Shown piece by piece: positions 38,344 through 47,286 of a DNA stretch of 64,000 bases. Below the pieces are notes generated by a model. It was not told where the DNA came from and ran no database searches. It was given only the letters and a program-made list of their open reading frames with translations. The stretch comes from CATZDY01 sp045599035 (lineage in GTDB: Bacteria > Bacillota > Desulfotomaculia > Desulfotomaculales > Desulfocucumaceae), in contig JAZRVI010000027.1 of the NCBI GenBank assembly GCA_045599035.1, positions 1-64,000 of the forward strand, read 5' to 3'. Position 1 is the stretch's first letter. Every line of letters starts with the position of its first letter. The translations under genes were made by a program, and so were the position numbers.

Positions 38344-40008
38344 ATGAATACTACTTTACTACCTCATGTTAAACCAAATCGGCTTGTAAATCTGGTTTTG
38401 GCTCTTTTGTTAACTGGGCTGACCGCTGGATTCTGGTTTAATTTTCAGGATAGCTATTTTGGTGGACTGGTTTTGAATGATGCCATGGATTACGCCGGAA
38501 TTGCCCGCAATATTACCGAAGGACAGGGAATTACTTCTCAATATTCGACTCCTTTAAGTCTGGTTTACAGCTCCATTCCTCAACCTGATATGTGGCGGGC
38601 TCCCGGCTGGCCATTGTTTTTGGCTCTATTTCAGGAAGCTTTGGGAGCTACGGACGAGGCTTCGGCCTGGGCTGGGGGAATTTGTTTTATTTTGGCGGCA
38701 CCTTTAATTTTTATTCTGGCTCTTTCTCTGTTTGGTCAAAGATTGGCCGGAATACTTACTGGTCTGCTGGCTTGGCTGTTCTATTTGTTTAGCCCCCAAT
38801 TCCTGAATTATTCCATTTCCGGCATGACCGAAAGCTTGTCTATTTTGCTGATGCTGCTGCTAATGATTTTGCTGTTTTCGGATTCCGGCTTTAATTGGCC
38901 GACCAGCTTGCTGATTGGTTTGGTTTTAGGTTTTTTTTATTTAACCCGCTACAATGCAATTTTATTTTTGCCTTTGGTTTTGGCTCTGCGTTTTTGGCAA
39001 TGCCCGAAGGATAGACGGTTTAAAGCGGTTTTGTTGGTGTTGGCCGGATTTTTGCTGGTGGTTTCTCCTTGGTTAATTCGTAATATTTGCCTGTTTGGTA
39101 ATCCGCTTTTTTCATTGCAGAAATATGAATTGCTGATGTTCACCGCTTCTTATCCGGATTATACTCTTTACAGTATTCCAGAACAGCTTCAGGTTTTTTC
39201 CCTGGTGAGCGGAATGTTAGGGGAATTGTGGGCTAAATTTGGGGTTAATTGGCAAGAGTTTGTTGGTTTGCTGACGAAAACGGAGTTTTGGGGAGTCTAT
39301 CCCTTGCTTTTGCTGTTATTCCTGTTTCCGGTGGGCAAAATCAAAGCCCGGATTACTGCTTTTAAAATTACGGTGCTTTTGTTTTTTGCAGTTCAATTGC
39401 TGGCTTTGTTGATATTGCACTTTATTCCCCGCCTGTTTTATATGTTTACTCCTTTATTAATTGTGGGTGCGATTGGCTCTTTGCTGATGCTTTTGCAATA
39501 TTTATTAGATAAAATCTCTCAAAATAGACTGTGGCGGGGGCTTAGTGTTGGGTTAGCAGGGTTGATGGTAGCTTTGGCCTTGGGCGGCGGCTGGATGGCT
39601 TATGTCGGTTATGATTGCTTTAATTTTGAAGCCAGCCAGCAAACCGAAATTTTGCCTCAAATTGACGGTATTATGGAAGTATGTTTGGAAGATCAAACTA
39701 TTTTGACTAATGAAGGACAAATTTTAAGCTGGTATGGGCAGCGTTATGCCCTGAAATTGCCTTATTCCATGAACATGATTGAACGGGTGCAAAGCTTGAC
39801 TGAAATTGATGGAATTTATATTACCGAAAGAATTTTGTGGAATATGCCGGAAGTAGAAAAAGAATGGATGAATGTTTATTATAACCGTCCCAAAGCTTTG
39901 GCTGGGTATGTGCTGGCTAAAACCTTTAAAGACGAAAACGGCAAATGTTTGGGTTTGCTTTATCTAAAAGAAGAAAATCGTAATGATAAGTGGGATCAGG
40001 AGGTTTGA
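38344..40008 (+). CDS. GT-C (ArnT/PMT-like, GT39-type) polytopic glycosyltransferase
   Basis: A 554-residue protein with about ten or eleven membrane helices and a C-terminal soluble domain (about 425-554). The first extracytoplasmic loop has NDAMDYAGIARNITEGQG with the acidic residues expected of GT-C enzymes that use polyprenyl-phosphate sugars; RAPGWPLFLALF and GMTESLS loops follow. The donor and acceptor are unknown. First gene of the surface-glycan set 38344-44438; 183 bases of A-rich sequence without a clear promoter lie upstream. Confidence 0.82.
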   Translation: MNTTLLPHVKPNRLVNLVLALLLTGLTAGFWFNFQDSYFGGLVLNDAMDYAGIARNITEGQGITSQYSTPLSLVYSSIPQPDMWRAPGWPLFLALFQEALGATDEASAWAGGICFILAAPLIFILALSLFGQRLAGILTGLLAWLFYLFSPQFLNYSISGMTESLSILLMLLLMILLFSDSGFNWPTSLLIGLVLGFFYLTRYNAILFLPLVLALRFWQCPKDRRFKAVLLVLAGFLLVVSPWLIRNICLFGNPLFSLQKYELLMFTASYPDYTLYSIPEQLQVFSLVSGMLGELWAKFGVNWQEFVGLLTKTEFWGVYPLLLLLFLFPVGKIKARITAFKITVLLFFAVQLLALLILHFIPRLFYMFTPLLIVGAIGSLLMLLQYLLDKISQNRLWRGLSVGLAGLMVALALGGGWMAYVGYDCFNFEASQQTEILPQIDGIMEVCLEDQTILTNEGQILSWYGQRYALKLPYSMNMIERVQSLTEIDGIYITERILWNMPEVEKEWMNVYYNRPKALAGYVLAKTFKDENGKCLGLLYLKEENRNDKWDQEV

Positions 40009-40026
40009 TCCAGGGAGGAACGGATT

Positions 40027-40764
40027 TTGCAAACAGATTTGTTTGGTTTAAAAATTGCCCGCTCAACTTTGGTCGAAACTGCGGATGAACTGGAAAAACT
40101 GTTGGCAAACGGTGGTTTTCATCAGGTGGTTACTTTAAATCCGGAAATTTTATGCCGGGCAGTTCAGGAAACAGCTTTGGCTGATTTAATTCAAAAGGCT
40201 GCCTGGGTTACGGCAGATGGGGTTGGCATTGTCTGGGCCTGCAAGGTGAAAGGCGAACCAGTTTCCGAACGGGTTACTGGCATTGATTTAATGTTTGAGC
40301 TTTTAAGCCGGGCGGCTCAAAAGGACTGGAAGGTCTTTTTTCTGGGGTCAGCTCCTGGGGTAGCCGAAGAAGCAGCCAAACGAGCTGAATTGCAATATCC
40401 CGGTCTGAAAGTGGTCGGAACGGAGCATGGTTATTTTAAGCCGGAGGAAGAGGCGGCTTTGGTGCAGCGAATTAAGGCTGCCCAGCCGGATTTGCTGTTT
40501 GTGGCTTTGGGTGCTCCCCGCCAGGAATTTTGGATTCAGCAATATCAGAAGCTTTTGCAAATTCCTTTGGCTATGGGGGTGGGCGGTTCCCTGGATGTTT
40601 TGTCTGGTCGGATTAGCCGAATCCCCCGCTGGATGCAAAAATTAAATTTGGAATGGCTGGGACGAATTGTGCGGCAGCCTTCCCGCTTAAAAAGAAATCT
40701 GGTTTTGGTCAAATTCGTTTGGCTGGTTTGGAAAAAATATAAATTGAACCGAGATTCGGTTTAA
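40027..40764 (+). CDS. tagA: WecG/TagA/CpsF-family N-acetylmannosaminyltransferase
   Basis: A 245-residue GT26 enzyme: VVTLNPEILCRA, TADGVGIVWACK (active-site Asp), FFLGSAPGVAEEAA and LFVALGAPRQEFWIQ. Members transfer ManNAc or ManNAcA onto undecaprenyl-PP-GlcNAc in teichoic acid, ECA or SCWP synthesis. Start TTG 40027 has AGGGAGGAA upstream. With wecC (11090) and csaB next door, a ManNAc-containing secondary cell-wall polymer is likely. Confidence 0.88.
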   Translation: MQTDLFGLKIARSTLVETADELEKLLANGGFHQVVTLNPEILCRAVQETALADLIQKAAWVTADGVGIVWACKVKGEPVSERVTGIDLMFELLSRAAQKDWKVFFLGSAPGVAEEAAKRAELQYPGLKVVGTEHGYFKPEEEAALVQRIKAAQPDLLFVALGAPRQEFWIQQYQKLLQIPLAMGVGGSLDVLSGRISRIPRWMQKLNLEWLGRIVRQPSRLKRNLVLVKFVWLVWKKYKLNRDSV

Positions 40765-40780
40765 AGGAAGGCAAATTTTT

Positions 40781-41875
40781 ATGCCTAAGGTTGTAATTTC
40801 TGGATATTACGGATTTAAAAATAATGGCGATGAGGCCATGTTATATTCGATTCTTCACACCCTGAAGAAAAAAATTCCTGGCTTGGAAGCTACAGTGCTT
40901 TCCAAAAATCCGTTGGAAACCATGAAAATTCATCAGGTGAAGGCCATTTCCCGTTATCAAATTGGCCGGATTATCCGGGAGCTTGGATCTGCTGATCTTT
41001 TGATCAGCGGAAGCGGGGGTCTTTTGCAGGACAGTACTGGTCCCAACAGTATTCTTTATTATTTGGGGATTGTTTTTTTGGCCAAAATGCTGGGTAAGCC
41101 AGTGGTTTTCTACAGCCAGGGAGTAGGTCCGGTGCGGACCTTTCTGGGCAGAAAAATGATGCGGCTGGTGGCCAATCGGGTGGATCTGATTACGGTGCGG
41201 GATGAAGAATCCCGGGCAGAGCTGGAGCTTTTGCAGGTTAATCGTCCTCCTCTGCAGGTGACGGCTGATGCGGCCTTGTGCCTGCAGCCGGAAGAAATTG
41301 ATCTCCGTTTGGGGCAGGAAATTCTGGCCAGCCTGAATGTGGATTTGCAAAGACCTTTGGTCGGCTTTTCGGTTCGGGACTGGAAGGATTGTCAGGATTA
41401 CAAGCGGATTATTGCCAAAGCCGGAGATTATTTGGCCGAAAAGGGATGGCAGATTTTGTTTTTGCCCATGCACTATCCGGGAGATATTGAAATCAGCCGG
41501 GAAATTGCCGGACTAATGCAGAACCCCTGCATAGTAGTCGAAAGGGAGCTTAATTTTCGGGAAATGCTGTCCTTGATGCAGCATTTGCAGGCGGTGGTTG
41601 GCATGAGACTGCACTTTCTGGTTTTTGCTGCTCTTTTAAACATCCCGATGACTGGCATTTCCTACGATCCCAAGGTTGAAAGCTTTTTAAATCTGGTTCA
41701 GATGCCCTTGGGGGGTAGGGTGGAAAATTTGCAGGAGGCAGAGCTTTTGCAGACGATTGGCCGAATGCTCAAGGATGAAGCTTTGCTGAAAGCTCGATTA
41801 ACCGAAAAAATTCCTCAGCTACGCCAAAAGGCTTTGCAAAGTGCCGAACTGGTAGTTAAAAAAATGAACTGGTGA
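40781..41875 (+). CDS. csaB: Polysaccharide pyruvyl transferase CsaB
   Basis: A 364-residue enzyme. ISGYYGFKNNGDEAMLYSIL, LISGSGGLLQDSTGPNS, FYSQGVGPV and VVGMRLHFLVFAALLN are the CsaB hallmarks. CsaB adds pyruvate ketal to ManNAc residues of the secondary cell-wall polymer, the ligand for SLH domains of S-layer proteins. The stop overlaps the next start (TGGTGAAC). Its presence implies a pyruvylated wall polymer and probably SLH proteins elsewhere. Confidence 0.92.
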   Translation: MPKVVISGYYGFKNNGDEAMLYSILHTLKKKIPGLEATVLSKNPLETMKIHQVKAISRYQIGRIIRELGSADLLISGSGGLLQDSTGPNSILYYLGIVFLAKMLGKPVVFYSQGVGPVRTFLGRKMMRLVANRVDLITVRDEESRAELELLQVNRPPLQVTADAALCLQPEEIDLRLGQEILASLNVDLQRPLVGFSVRDWKDCQDYKRIIAKAGDYLAEKGWQILFLPMHYPGDIEISREIAGLMQNPCIVVERELNFREMLSLMQHLQAVVGMRLHFLVFAALLNIPMTGISYDPKVESFLNLVQMPLGGRVENLQEAELLQTIGRMLKDEALLKARLTEKIPQLRQKALQSAELVVKKMNW

Positions 41876-42783
41876 ACAAAATGATGCAATATAAACTCAA
41901 AAAGAACAAAATAATTATCCTGGTGGTTTTTTTGATTGCTCTGCTGGCTTTGGGCTATATATTTTTTTCCGGAGCCTGGGTCTATCCTTTAGCTCGTTAT
42001 TTTAATTTGGTTGATGCTTTTAGTGGGCGGGAATATGTTTTGCTGATGGGAACAGATGCCAGGGATGGGGAAGAAGTCTTACGAACGGATACCATGATGC
42101 TGGCTTGTTTGGATACTGACCAGTCTGCCTTGTCCTTAATGTCCATTCCCAGGGATACCCGAGCCTATATTCCAGGGCATGGCTATGATAAAATTAATTG
42201 CAGCATTGCCTGGGGGGGGCCGGAAACCAGTATGCAGGCGGTTTCTGACTTATTGGAGATTAATGTTAACCATTATGCTTTGGTGGATTTTCAGGACTTT
42301 GCCAAAATTATTGATATTCTGGGCGGCATTACCATGACCGTACCGGAAGATATGTATCATTTTGACGGAGAATATACCATTGACCTCCCGGCTGGCACTT
42401 ATCAGATGAATGGGGATCAGGCTCTGCAATATGTCCGCTATCGAACCTATGCCATGGGAGATATTCAAAGAACAGAAAATCAGCGGGGTTTTGTGCGGGC
42501 TTTATATGAACAATTAATGCGATCCGGAAATATTTTAAAACTGCCGGCTTTGATTTCAGAGATTAATGATTGTCTGGAAACGGACTTAAGCTGGTCGGAG
42601 TTAGTTTCTTTATCTTATGTGAATTTTGATAATTTGCAAATAAATACTGCTGTTTTGAAAGGGAACTTTGCCGAGATTAGTGGAGTCAGTTATTGGCAGG
42701 TGGACGAACGGAAGGCCAGGATTCAGGCGGCGGAATTTTTTGGCGAAGAACTGAAAACCCACGAAAATGTCTATTTTGACTAA
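41872..42783 (+). CDS. LytR-CpsA-Psr (LCP) family glycopolymer ligase
   Basis: A 303-residue protein: N-terminal membrane helix (about 12-33) and an extracytoplasmic LCP domain with LLMGTDARDG, RTDTMMLACLD, SIPRDTRAYIPGHGYDKIN and ALQYVRYRTY, including the arginines that bind polyprenyl-pyrophosphate. LCP proteins join wall polymers to peptidoglycan. Start GTG 41872 overlaps the csaB stop; ATG 41881 is possible. A longer paralogue follows 14 bases downstream. Confidence 0.92.
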   Translation: MNKMMQYKLKKNKIIILVVFLIALLALGYIFFSGAWVYPLARYFNLVDAFSGREYVLLMGTDARDGEEVLRTDTMMLACLDTDQSALSLMSIPRDTRAYIPGHGYDKINCSIAWGGPETSMQAVSDLLEINVNHYALVDFQDFAKIIDILGGITMTVPEDMYHFDGEYTIDLPAGTYQMNGDQALQYVRYRTYAMGDIQRTENQRGFVRALYEQLMRSGNILKLPALISEINDCLETDLSWSELVSLSYVNFDNLQINTAVLKGNFAEISGVSYWQVDERKARIQAAEFFGEELKTHENVYFD

Positions 42784-42797
42784 TGAGGTGTAGTTAA

Positions 42798-44438
42798 TTG
42801 AACAAAAAACAACTAACAAAATACTCGCCCTGTCTTGTGAAAAAAAAGTTCTATAAAAGCTGGTGGTTTCTGGCTATAAGTGCCATTTTGCTTACTTTGG
42901 TGCTGTGTTGTACCGTGATTTTTGTGAGCGTCGGTGGGATAGCTGGTTTGAAAGCCATCTTTCAGGGCGGCATAGGAATCGGGGATGATATTTTTGATAC
43001 CAGCAAATATGAAGATGAAGAAAATTATGTGGAATTATATAAAGGCCGCAAATATGTTTTGTTGCTGGGGACAGATGCCCGAGCCAGCGATGGCGGGAAA
43101 ATGACCAGGGCTGATACCATTATGCTGGCTTGTTTGAATACCGAAAAGCAGCAATTGGCTCTGTATTCCATTCCGCGGGATACTTATGTGTATATTCCAG
43201 GCTATGGCTATGACAAAATTAATGCTGCTACGGTTTATGGCGGAACCAGGCTTTGTATGGAGGTAGTTTCCAATCTGGTAGGCGTGGAAGTGGAAGATTA
43301 TGTACTGATTGATTATGGCGGTTTTGAAGCGGCTGTTGATGCTTTGGGCGGGGTTACTTTGGATGTGGAAGAAGATATGTATCACTATGATCCGGAAGAA
43401 AATGGTATTTATACTATTAATTTAAAAGCCGGCTTGCAGCATTTGGATGGTAATAAAGCCCTGCAATATGTGCGTTATCGAACCTATGAGCTGGGTGATA
43501 TTGCTCGTACTTCTACCCAACAAAGATTTTTGGTAGCCTTGTCCGACCAGCTTTTTAGTTCGGGAACCATCTTAAAGCTGCCGGATTTGGTTTCCAGCCT
43601 GAGTACCAATTTTAAAACCAGCTTGAGTTTTAAAGAAATGTATCAACTGGCTTCTACAGGAGCCAGCATGGAAAATTTGAATATTGCCACCCAAACCCTG
43701 CCCGGAACCTTTATGGATTTGGACGGAATCAGCTATTGGAAAGCGGATCGCTCGGTGGCTTGTCAGGCGTTGATTGACATTTTTGAAGAAGGCAAAACCT
43801 CTGAGATTATTGCCGGCACTGGAATTACCGGTTACAGCAGCAGAGACAGCAGGAGCAATTCTTATAGCGGCAGCGAAATGGACGAACAACTTAGTCAAAA
43901 AAATAATGCTTCTGAACAGCTTCATACTTATGATGATTATTATGATTCTCCCTATGACAGGGAATCAACAGAACGGCAATCTGGTCATTATGTTGCAAAC
44001 CATAATAATGATTCTTATTATTATTCTCCAGAAGATGATAACAGCCGTAATAGCAATTCAAATTCTGGATCCAGCCTAAATTCAGGTAGGGGTAATTCTG
44101 GTTCTAACACAAATAATAGTAATCATAATTCTGGCTCTAATACAAATAGTAGTAATCGTGATTCTGGTTCTAACACAAATAGTAGCACTCGTGATTCTGG
44201 CTCTAATACAAATAGCAGCAATCGTGATTCTGGTTCTAATACAAATAGCAGCAATCATAATTCTGACTCTGGATCGGACTCCAGTTCTAAGTCGCATTCT
44301 GGTTCTAATTTGAGAGCTGGTTCCAATTCTGATTCTGACTCCGACAGTAGCGACTATTATAATAATGGGCAGGTTGTTGTTCCTGATAGCGATGAATCCA
44401 ATAACGGGGGAATCGTTGTGCCTAGTGAATTTATATAA
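42798..44438 (+). CDS. LCP-family ligase with long Ser/Asn repeat tail
   Basis: A 546-residue paralogue of the preceding gene: membrane helix (about 22-44), LCP domain (about 75-330, LLGTDARASDGGKMTRADT, SIPRDTYVYIPGYGYDKIN, ALQYVRYRTYE) and a roughly 200-residue disordered tail of Ser, Asn, Gly and Asp. The tail includes five exact 11-residue units (N/D-SGSNTNSSNR type). Start TTG 42798 has GAGGTG upstream. The tail probably crosses the wall or is a glycosylated spacer; it is unusual for LCP proteins. Confidence 0.9.
   Translation: MNKKQLTKYSPCLVKKKFYKSWWFLAISAILLTLVLCCTVIFVSVGGIAGLKAIFQGGIGIGDDIFDTSKYEDEENYVELYKGRKYVLLLGTDARASDGGKMTRADTIMLACLNTEKQQLALYSIPRDTYVYIPGYGYDKINAATVYGGTRLCMEVVSNLVGVEVEDYVLIDYGGFEAAVDALGGVTLDVEEDMYHYDPEENGIYTINLKAGLQHLDGNKALQYVRYRTYELGDIARTSTQQRFLVALSDQLFSSGTILKLPDLVSSLSTNFKTSLSFKEMYQLASTGASMENLNIATQTLPGTFMDLDGISYWKADRSVACQALIDIFEEGKTSEIIAGTGITGYSSRDSRSNSYSGSEMDEQLSQKNNASEQLHTYDDYYDSPYDRESTERQSGHYVANHNNDSYYYSPEDDNSRNSNSNSGSSLNSGRGNSGSNTNNSNHNSGSNTNSSNRDSGSNTNSSTRDSGSNTNSSNRDSGSNTNSSNHNSDSGSDSSSKSHSGSNLRAGSNSDSDSDSSDYYNNGQVVVPDSDESNNGGIVVPSEFI
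44094..44258 (+). repeat. Five tandem 33-bp units in the LCP tail
   Basis: Units start at 44094, 44127, 44160, 44193 and 44226, each coding (N/D)SGSNTN(S/N)S(N/T)(H/R). Differences are few and mostly synonymous (TCT/TCT, AAC/AAT), pointing to recent duplication and possible length variation by slippage. Confidence 0.9.
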
Positions 44439-44464
44439 AAAAACACCCTGATTTTTTCAGGGTG
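44437..44464 (-). terminator. Intrinsic terminator of the O-antigen-ligase-like gene
   Basis: CACCCTGA (44444-44451) pairs with TCAGGGTG (44457-44464). On the minus strand it is followed by a run of seven U (44443-44437). It starts eight bases beyond the stop at 44472 and overlaps the stop of the LCP gene on the other strand. Confidence 0.88.
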
Positions 44465-44471
44465 GATGATT

Positions 44472-45980
44472 TTAGCTTTGTTGGTTGGGCAAAATGGCCA
44501 GCATTCCAACAACCAGCCAGAAATAAACACACATTAAAGGAACTTCAAAAATATTTTCGACGGCACAATGAAGCAAAACGCCAAACAGTCCGCAAATCAA
44601 ACCGACGGCCAGCCAGCGATTGGAGGAATTGACCTGACGCAAAGTCCAGGCTCCCAGCCGCAGGGCATTGAGGAAAAGCCAAAGTAAGGCTAAAAGACCA
44701 ATTAGGCCGCATTCCACGGCGGTTTTAAGATAGAAGTTATCCACATAATAACTGCCTGGAACATTGCGGGCGGCAACGGCTCCGCCGAAGCTGCCCAAGC
44801 CTTGTCCCAGCCATAGATTTTGACTGAGCTGATCCAGGGCACTGTCCCAGCGGGAAAGTCGGCCGGCTTTTAGGCTGCTGGATACATAGCCGGAGGAAAA
44901 CAGGTAGGTCATGCGGGAGCCAATGCCGGGCGACAGCTTGACCGCAGCCAGGGCAGCTATGATTAAAGCCAGAATGGCCTGGGGTTTGGTCAGGATACAG
45001 TATAAAATAAAACTGCCTACCAAAGCTAACCAGGCTCCTCGGGAGTAAGTGAAAACCAAGCATAAAAGCAGAGCCAGCAAAGCAGCGGAAAAAATAAGCT
45101 GTTGAAGCAACTGGCCTTTATGGCGAATAATCTGGCTGAAGGTAACCGGGATAAAAAGCACCAGCAGCGAACCCAGGATATTGGGGCTGGTCAGAAGGGA
45201 AAAAGCCCGGGTTCTAATGCCTTCTTCCGCTTGATCCACCCAGTTGGACGGCATTTCCACTCCCAGAATAAACTGGCCAATGCCTACCAGAGCCAACAAA
45301 GCAGCGGTGGCAATAAAACCATTGAGGATATTTTCCCATTGCTTGGGTGTGGAAATTAAATTGGCGGCGATAAAATAACAAAGCAAATATTCCAGATAAA
45401 CCCGCAGGCCTTCAATGGCCAAACCCAGATTCCAGGAGCGGGTCAGGAAAAGGAAGAACATGAGAGCCACATAAATTAAAATGGGCAGATCCATAAAGCT
45501 GCGTTGCCAATAAACCGAGCCTCGAATGGCCATTTGAAAAGGCCAAAGCAGAATAATGGCGATCAAAACTGCTTCATCCCAAAAGCCGGAAAAACTGCTT
45601 AGAGCCGGAATGTTCCGCATTAGATAGTCAATCAATGGGTAGAGAATCAGCAGCCAAAGCAGGGCTTCCACCCGAATCTGCCGAATGGCTCGATAAGGCA
45701 GACAGTTTTGCAAAATGGGATGATGTTCCCGATTAAAAAAACTGTGCGGCAGAGCCTTTTGAAAAACTCCGCCCACTGCTTGCAAAGGTAGAGCCAGCAA
45801 ATGCAGGAGCTTGGCAAAAATTAAGGATAAATAAGATTGGCTGATAATTTCCGGCCGTGCATAAAAGGGCTGGCGGGTGAAAAAGTTAAAAAAACAGCCC
45901 TGTTTTCCCCAACCAGTCAGGTTGGCATAGATGCAGGCAAAAAAACGATAAAATAAACTTTGTTTTAAATAGTTTTTCAT
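44472..45980 (-). CDS. O-antigen ligase-like (Wzy_C / WaaL) membrane protein
   Basis: A 502-residue polytopic protein with a soluble N-terminal part (about 1-90) and about twelve helices. The Wzy_C pattern is seen in RAFSLLTSPNILGSLLVLFIPVTF, CLVFTYSRGAWLALVGS and the large loop with WLGQGLGSFGG. Such proteins polymerise or ligate glycans carried on undecaprenyl-PP at the outer face. ATG 45980 is chosen since GAGGGA directly upstream is the ribosome binding site. Single gene, convergent with the LCP pair. Confidence 0.85.
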   Translation of the reverse strand: MKNYLKQSLFYRFFACIYANLTGWGKQGCFFNFFTRQPFYARPEIISQSYLSLIFAKLLHLLALPLQAVGGVFQKALPHSFFNREHHPILQNCLPYRAIRQIRVEALLWLLILYPLIDYLMRNIPALSSFSGFWDEAVLIAIILLWPFQMAIRGSVYWQRSFMDLPILIYVALMFFLFLTRSWNLGLAIEGLRVYLEYLLCYFIAANLISTPKQWENILNGFIATAALLALVGIGQFILGVEMPSNWVDQAEEGIRTRAFSLLTSPNILGSLLVLFIPVTFSQIIRHKGQLLQQLIFSAALLALLLCLVFTYSRGAWLALVGSFILYCILTKPQAILALIIAALAAVKLSPGIGSRMTYLFSSGYVSSSLKAGRLSRWDSALDQLSQNLWLGQGLGSFGGAVAARNVPGSYYVDNFYLKTAVECGLIGLLALLWLFLNALRLGAWTLRQVNSSNRWLAVGLICGLFGVLLHCAVENIFEVPLMCVYFWLVVGMLAILPNQQS

Positions 45981-46087
45981 AACTAAATCCCTCAATTTTA
46001 AAGTGGTTTGGCTTTAATTATACCGCAGGGTAAATTTTATCTCAACTCCAAAAAACAAAAGTTGAGCAGAAAAATTGTAAAATTTCC

Positions 46088-46116
46088 TTGTAGAATGTTG
46101 ATTAAATTGATACAAT
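46088..46116 (+). promoter_or_regulatory. SigA-type promoter for the glycosyltransferase pair
   Basis: TTGTAG (46088-46093), 17-base spacer, TACAAT (46111-46116), about 24 bases before the AAGGAGG ribosome binding site of the next gene. Confidence 0.6.
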
Positions 46117-46146
46117 GAGTTGAGTAATGCCAAGGAGGCACTTGCG

Positions 46147-47286
46147 TTGAAAGTTATTCGGGTACTCCATGTGATTGGGGCAGGTGAATTTGGAGGGGCA
46201 GAACGGCATATTTTAAATTTGGTAGCGGCCATGAATCCGGAAAAGGTCAGGGTTACCGTATGCTGTTTATTTGCTGAACCTTTTGTCAAGGTGGCCAGGG
46301 AAAAAGGTTTGGATGCCTTGGCTATTCCCATGCGTCATAAACTGGATATGAGCATTATTAAGCAGCTTAAAGCCCTGATGCTCCAGGAAAAAGTGGATAT
46401 TGTTCACACCCACGGCGTAAGAGCTAATTTGGTGGGCAGACTGGCGGCCAGGCAAGCCGGCAAAAAAATTGTGGTTACGACTGAGCACAGCCTTTTGGCT
46501 CAGGATTATCCCGGTTTTTTAAGCCGAATGGCCAATATGCTGATCGAAAAATTTTCCCGACCGATTACCACTCATTTTATTGCGGTTTCAGATGGCTTGC
46601 GGCAGGCTTTGTTAAAGCAGGGCATTGCTGCAAATAAAATTACTGTAATTCACAACGGACTCAATCCGGAAGACTTTGTAACCCATCAGCCGCTTGATTT
46701 TTGGCGGCAAAAATTAAATATTGAAGCTTCGGTGCCGGTGGTGGGTATTGTGGGTCGCTTGCATCCGGTCAAGGGGCATCGCTATTTTTTGCAGGCGGCT
46801 CAACAAATTTTGCAGACTAAGCCGGAGGTTCGCTTTTTGGTGGTCGGGGATGGCTCCGAACGCCCAGGCTTGGAAGCCTATGCAGCGGAATTGGGAATTG
46901 CTGATCAGGTTATTTTTACCGGATTTGTTAAGGAAGTGGCCGAAATTATGCCGGCTTTGAATGTTCTGATAATTCCTTCCCTATGGGAAGGCTTTGGCCT
47001 GACGGCTTTGGAGGGCATGGTGCTTAAAGTGCCGGTTTTGGCCAGCTCCATCGGCGGGCTGCCGGAAGTTGTGGAAGATGAATATACTGGGCTTTTGGTG
47101 CCTCCGGCGGACAGTCAGGCTTTGGCCGAAAAAACCCTCTGGATGTTGGACAATCCGGAGCAAACCAGGATTTTAAGCCGGAATGCCCTTAAGGTTTTGC
47201 GAGAAAAGTTTACTTCTCAGGTTATGGCTGCCAAAACCGAGCAGCTTTATGCCTGGCTTTTAGCCAAAAGCAGGGAGAAAATCTAA
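46147..47286 (+). CDS. GT4-family glycosyltransferase
   Basis: A 379-residue GT-B enzyme. The N-terminal domain has LHVIGAGEFGGAERHILNL and HTHGVRANLVGRLAARQ; the C-terminal nucleotide-sugar domain has GRLHPVKGHRYFLQAA and PSLWEGFGLTALEGM with the EX7E pattern. TTG 46147 is preferred because AAGGAGG is nine bases upstream. The sugar donor cannot be assigned. Its stop overlaps the following start by one base. Confidence 0.9.
   Translation: MKVIRVLHVIGAGEFGGAERHILNLVAAMNPEKVRVTVCCLFAEPFVKVAREKGLDALAIPMRHKLDMSIIKQLKALMLQEKVDIVHTHGVRANLVGRLAARQAGKKIVVTTEHSLLAQDYPGFLSRMANMLIEKFSRPITTHFIAVSDGLRQALLKQGIAANKITVIHNGLNPEDFVTHQPLDFWRQKLNIEASVPVVGIVGRLHPVKGHRYFLQAAQQILQTKPEVRFLVVGDGSERPGLEAYAAELGIADQVIFTGFVKEVAEIMPALNVLIIPSLWEGFGLTALEGMVLKVPVLASSIGGLPEVVEDEYTGLLVPPADSQALAEKTLWMLDNPEQTRILSRNALKVLREKFTSQVMAAKTEQLYAWLLAKSREKI

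Noticed and set aside
44094..44258. Tandem 33-bp units as a CRISPR-like array
   Set aside because: The units are contiguous without spacers, in frame and code an 11-residue repeat in an LCP protein.
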